From Streptomyces malachitofuscus (lineage in GTDB: Bacteria > Actinomycetota > Actinomycetes > Streptomycetales > Streptomycetaceae): a DNA stretch of 64,000 nucleotides. Shown one piece after another: positions 61,546 through 64,000 of the stretch. The stretch's first letter is position 1. The number at the start of each line of letters is the position of its first letter. The position numbers were made by a program, and so were the translations under genes. The notes under the pieces are model-generated. The model worked only from the letters and a program-made list of their open reading frames with translations, was not told the DNA's origin and searched no databases. The DNA is taken from NCBI RefSeq assembly GCF_014650055.1, contig NZ_BMUF01000018.1:1-64000 (forward strand), read 5' to 3'.

Positions 61546-61580
61546 AAAGGGGGGACCGCCCACCGGGCGGTCCCCCCTTT
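61546..61580 (+). terminator. perfect 16-bp terminator after the MFS gene
   Basis: Arms 61546-61561 and 61565-61580 (AAAGGGGGGACCGCCC and its exact complement) surround a 3-nt loop, beginning 14 bp past the stop. The arm ends in TTT, making it one of the best terminators in the window. Confidence 0.9.
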
Positions 61581-61590
61581 CGCCCTCCGC

Positions 61591-61657
61591 GGGCAGTCGT
61601 GCCGCTGGGGCGGCACGGGTGGGCGCGACGGCACCCCGTAAGCGCCGGGCTGCGCAA
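61591..61657. repeat. dispersed repeat copy B
   Basis: Inverted copy of the element at 33387-33454, including the hairpin GTGCCGC-TGGG-GCGGCAC. It differs from copy A at about five positions, among them one missing base. It lies between convergent genes, past the MFS terminator. Confidence 0.85.
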
Positions 61658-61728
61658 CCACCCCCCGGCCCCCACCCACGCCGGTGCCCGGAGGCGCGGA
61701 CCTCCGGGCACCGGGTGAGGGGACCGAT

Positions 61729-62979
61729 TCAGCCCCGGCTGTGCGCCAGCACCTCCGTCGGCTGCGCATCCCCCACGGAGGGAGGCACGGCATCCGGCAC
61801 CGTCAGATACCGCGTCGCCCACACCGCAGGCAGCGCCACCACCAGCGCGACCATCGCCACCAGCGGCACCTCCTCCGCACCGTACGAGGACAGCGCCCAA
61901 CCCCCCAGCGCCGCCCCCAGCGCGATCCCCGCGTTCGCCGCCGACGCACCCAGCGTCGCCGCGAGGTCCCTGCCCTCACCGGCCAGCGAGATCACCCGCA
62001 GCTGGAGCGACGGCGTGACACCGAACCCCACCAGACCCCAGACCGCCAGCAGCACCCCCGCCAGGACGGCGTTGGTCCCGAACACGTACAGCGCACCCAG
62101 CGTGGCGATGAGCACGATGTTGCCGACCAGCAGCGTGTTGGACGGATCCCGGTCGGCGAATCGCCCGCCGCCGAACGTGCCGACCGCGCTCGCGACACCG
62201 AAGAGCAGCAGGAACGCGCCGACCGCACCGGACGGGATTCCGGTGACGTCCTCCACGTACGGCGTCAGATAGGTGAAGGCGACGAACTGCGAGCCCATCA
62301 GCAGCAGATACGTGCCCAGCATGGCCAGCACACGGGGCGCGAACGCATGCCGCGCCTGGGCGCGGAGATCCCCGGTGCCGGACGCTCCGACGGCGGGCAC
62401 GGTGAGCAGCACGGCGAGCAGGGCGAGCAGACCGAGGACGCCGACGCCGAGGAACGTGGCCTCCCAGCCCAGGTTCTGGCCGACGACGGTGCCGACGGGG
62501 ACACCGAGCACCGTGGCCACGGAGATGCCGCCGAAGACCAGGCCGACGGCCTGGCCCCGGTGTTCGGGGGCCACCAGCCCGGTGGCGACGGTCGTCGCCG
62601 CGCCGACGAACAGCCCGTGCAGGGCGCCGCACAGCAGGCGGGCGACGAACAGCAGCCCGAACACACCGCTGACGACGGCCGCCGCATTGCCTGCGGCGAA
62701 CACCGCCAGGGTGAGCCACAGCAGGGTGCGCCGGGGCAGACGCATGGTCGCCGCGGTGAGCAGCGGACCGCCCAGCGCGATGCCCAACGCGTAGGCGGTG
62801 ACGAGGAGTCCGGCGGTGCCCTCGGAGATGCCCAGGTCGTCGGCGATGAGGCTCAGCACACCGACGATGACGAGCTCCGCGGTCCCGATGACGAACGCGC
62901 CCAGTCCCAGCGTGGCCAGTGCCAGGCGGTTGCCGTGTCCGCCGCCGGCCGGGACGGGCGCGCCCGCGGCGGCCGCCAT
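61729..62979 (-). CDS. MFS transporter, DHA1-type (sugar/drug efflux-like)
   Basis: Twelve-helix transporter of 416 aa. The N-terminus ALATLGLGAFVIGTAELVIVGVLSLIADDLGIS and the domain-linking ARHAFAPRVLAML resemble arabinose-efflux/chloramphenicol-efflux type permeases. The ATG at 62979 overlaps the stop of the upstream NTF2-like lipoprotein gene (ATGA). It is the last gene of a three-gene minus-strand operon. The substrate is not determinable. Confidence 0.9.
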   Translation of the reverse strand: MAAAAGAPVPAGGGHGNRLALATLGLGAFVIGTAELVIVGVLSLIADDLGISEGTAGLLVTAYALGIALGGPLLTAATMRLPRRTLLWLTLAVFAAGNAAAVVSGVFGLLFVARLLCGALHGLFVGAATTVATGLVAPEHRGQAVGLVFGGISVATVLGVPVGTVVGQNLGWEATFLGVGVLGLLALLAVLLTVPAVGASGTGDLRAQARHAFAPRVLAMLGTYLLLMGSQFVAFTYLTPYVEDVTGIPSGAVGAFLLLFGVASAVGTFGGGRFADRDPSNTLLVGNIVLIATLGALYVFGTNAVLAGVLLAVWGLVGFGVTPSLQLRVISLAGEGRDLAATLGASAANAGIALGAALGGWALSSYGAEEVPLVAMVALVVALPAVWATRYLTVPDAVPPSVGDAQPTEVLAHSRG

Positions 62980-63458
62980 CAGGCGTACTCCAGGTCGAGC
63001 TGCCCGATGAGGCCGTCCCGCTCGGTGAACTCGTACGTGGCCCGGAAGCCGTCGCCGCTCTCCCCGCGGTGCGCGAACCGCAGCAGCAGGGTGGTGCCGT
63101 CGCTCTTCGGGGTGTCGTCGAGGACGGTGAGCCGGCCGCCGATGACCTCGTCGGCGGCCCACTGTCGGATCGCCTCCCGTCCGCGGAAGGTGCGTCCGGG
63201 CTCGTTGAGCACGGCGTCCTCGTGGAAGGCGGCGGCGAGCGCGGCGACGTCCTCGGCGGCCACGGCGTCCACATAGCGCTGGGCGACGGGGTTGTTCGCG
63301 GGCTTGCCGGACTTCCCGGCGCTCCCGGAACCGGCGGCGGACGCGGACGCGGTCACCCGTGTCGTGTCGTCGCCGGCCGGGGTGTCGTCGTCGTTGCCGG
63401 AGCAGGCCGTCAGCAGCGCGGCCGTCAGGGCGAGTGGGGCGATGATGCGGTGGCGCAT
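62979..63458 (-). CDS. lipoprotein with NTF2/SnoaL-like domain
   Basis: Protein of 159 aa. The signal peptide has lipobox LTAC near residue 19, followed by an Asp/Thr/Ser/Gly linker, then an NTF2-like domain from about 57 (AQRYVDAVAAEDVAALAAAF to TERDGLIGQLDLEY). It would sit on the outer face of the membrane. It is coupled to the MFS gene by an ATGA overlap, suggesting a shared substrate. Confidence 0.9.
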   Translation of the reverse strand: MRHRIIAPLALTAALLTACSGNDDDTPAGDDTTRVTASASAAGSGSAGKSGKPANNPVAQRYVDAVAAEDVAALAAAFHEDAVLNEPGRTFRGREAIRQWAADEVIGGRLTVLDDTPKSDGTTLLLRFAHRGESGDGFRATYEFTERDGLIGQLDLEYA

Positions 63459-63507
63459 TGTCTTCTCCCAAAGATGTGGAGAAACGCGGACGGATGTCGT
63501 CGGCGCC

Positions 63508-63816
63508 TCAGACCTTGTAGCGCTGCTTGACGTCGTCGGCGAAGCCCAGGTAGTCGCGGAGCGGCCAGACCTTCTCGAACTCCAGGTACTCGCGCATCGG
63601 CAGCCGGCCGAGCGCGGTCCGGTCGAGTTCCTCGGCGTCCGGCGAGTCGATGATGGCGATGACGCGCTTCTGGGCGGCGACCTTCCAGATGCCGACGCAG
63701 AAACCGGAGTCGATGGTCTCCTGGGCGTGTTCGGCCTCGTCCTGTTCGAGCTCCCAGAGCTCGTCGAGGGATATACGGCCTTCGTGGTTCCACTTCATCT
63801 GGACATAGAAGAGCAC
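63508..63816 (-). CDS. muconolactone-isomerase-like small protein
   Basis: Protein of 102 aa. It begins MLFYVQMKWNHEGRISLDELWELE and ends DYLGFADDVKQRYKV, matching the muconolactone delta-isomerase-like ferredoxin fold. The paired family residues needed for true catechol-pathway activity cannot be verified here, and no other catechol genes are present. AAGGGAG precedes the ATG. It is the first gene of the operon with the NTF2 lipoprotein and MFS pump. Confidence 0.82.
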   Translation of the reverse strand: MLFYVQMKWNHEGRISLDELWELEQDEAEHAQETIDSGFCVGIWKVAAQKRVIAIIDSPDAEELDRTALGRLPMREYLEFEKVWPLRDYLGFADDVKQRYKV

Positions 63817-63921
63817 GGCAACTCCCTTTTTTCGAAGGGCGGTTCCGGAACATGAACCGGGACCGGGTTTCCGTAGCAGGATGGGAGAGGGAACGCCCGG
63901 CGGCCAAGGAACGGATTTCTA

Positions 63922-64000
63922 CTATCTGACCTCTTCGGGAATTCCCCGGCAGATGTCGCCGCTCCGTACGGTCCAGCGGTGATCGCTGAACAGGGCCGAG
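63922..64000 (-). CDS. possible C-terminal end of a gene entering from the right
   Basis: One minus-strand frame reads SALFSDHRWTVRSGDICRGI and ends at a TAG at 63922-63924, with GC-rich third positions consistent with coding. It is too short to identify. The stretch 63817-63921 would hold the promoter of the isomerase-like gene. Confidence 0.35.
   Translation of the reverse strand, partial: SALFSDHRWTVRSGDICRGIPEEVR

Overview
The window is high-GC actinobacterial DNA of Streptomyces type. G or C is strongly preferred at third codon positions, GTG starts are common, and many genes are coupled by ATGA or GTGA overlaps. It carries futalosine-route menaquinone genes, a System II cytochrome c maturation operon, ACR3-type arsenic resistance and GlgE-pathway glycogen genes. 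TTA leucine codons are almost absent; the few found sit in three regulatory-type genes and one dehydrogenase.

From 1 to about 15.9 kb lies a conserved housekeeping stretch. It holds menaquinone genes (mqnE end, a UbiX-type flavin prenyltransferase, mqnP, an unknown protein, mqnL), an Lrp regulator, a rhomboid protease, a CDP-alcohol phosphotransferase, a deaminase, ccsB-resB-ccdA-resA, a polysaccharide-deacetylase-like lipoprotein, and a phosphatase-hemL pair. From 15.9 to 31.4 kb the content is accessory: a frameshifted dehydrogenase, an arsenic island with two ArsR-type regulators, a probable copper-linked set (DUF6153, DUF305, DUF4396) with a CsoR-like operator, a truncated sigma factor, a SulP transporter, and a remarkable fusion of sigma factor, zinc finger and CAP domain. 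A GAF/PucR-type regulator with two TTA codons closes this part.

From 31.7 to 59.1 kb nearly every gene is on the + strand. A methyltransferase and a stand-alone transketolase-like domain come first. A LuxR-type regulator then faces a tiny exported peptide gene, and both carry a TTA codon. The long array that follows contains a sugar nucleotidyltransferase, an NmrA-like reductase, an IS701-transposase homologue lacking its first catalytic Asp, maltokinase, an EthD-like protein, a DJ-1/ThDP-enzyme/DJ-1 trio, an AGE-type epimerase, glgX, glgE and glgB. Interleaved is a complete partner-switching set (two STAS antagonists, an RsbW-like kinase, a SpoIIE-type phosphatase with a dead receiver) plus a MinD-like ATPase. 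A KhtTU-like antiporter, an NTF2-like protein and a SnoaL-ankyrin fusion end the array at a perfect 16-bp terminator hairpin. The array looks like a stress- or development-controlled alpha-glucan and carbonyl-metabolism unit. It has maltokinase and GlgE but no trehalose synthase.

From 59.2 to 64 kb there are two export or reductase genes on the + strand and a three-gene minus-strand operon (MFS pump, NTF2-like lipoprotein, muconolactone-isomerase-like protein). Two copies of a 68-bp dispersed repeat, in opposite orientations, lie at 33.4 and 61.6 kb and bracket the large array. No tRNA, rRNA, CRISPR array or complete insertion sequence was recognised.
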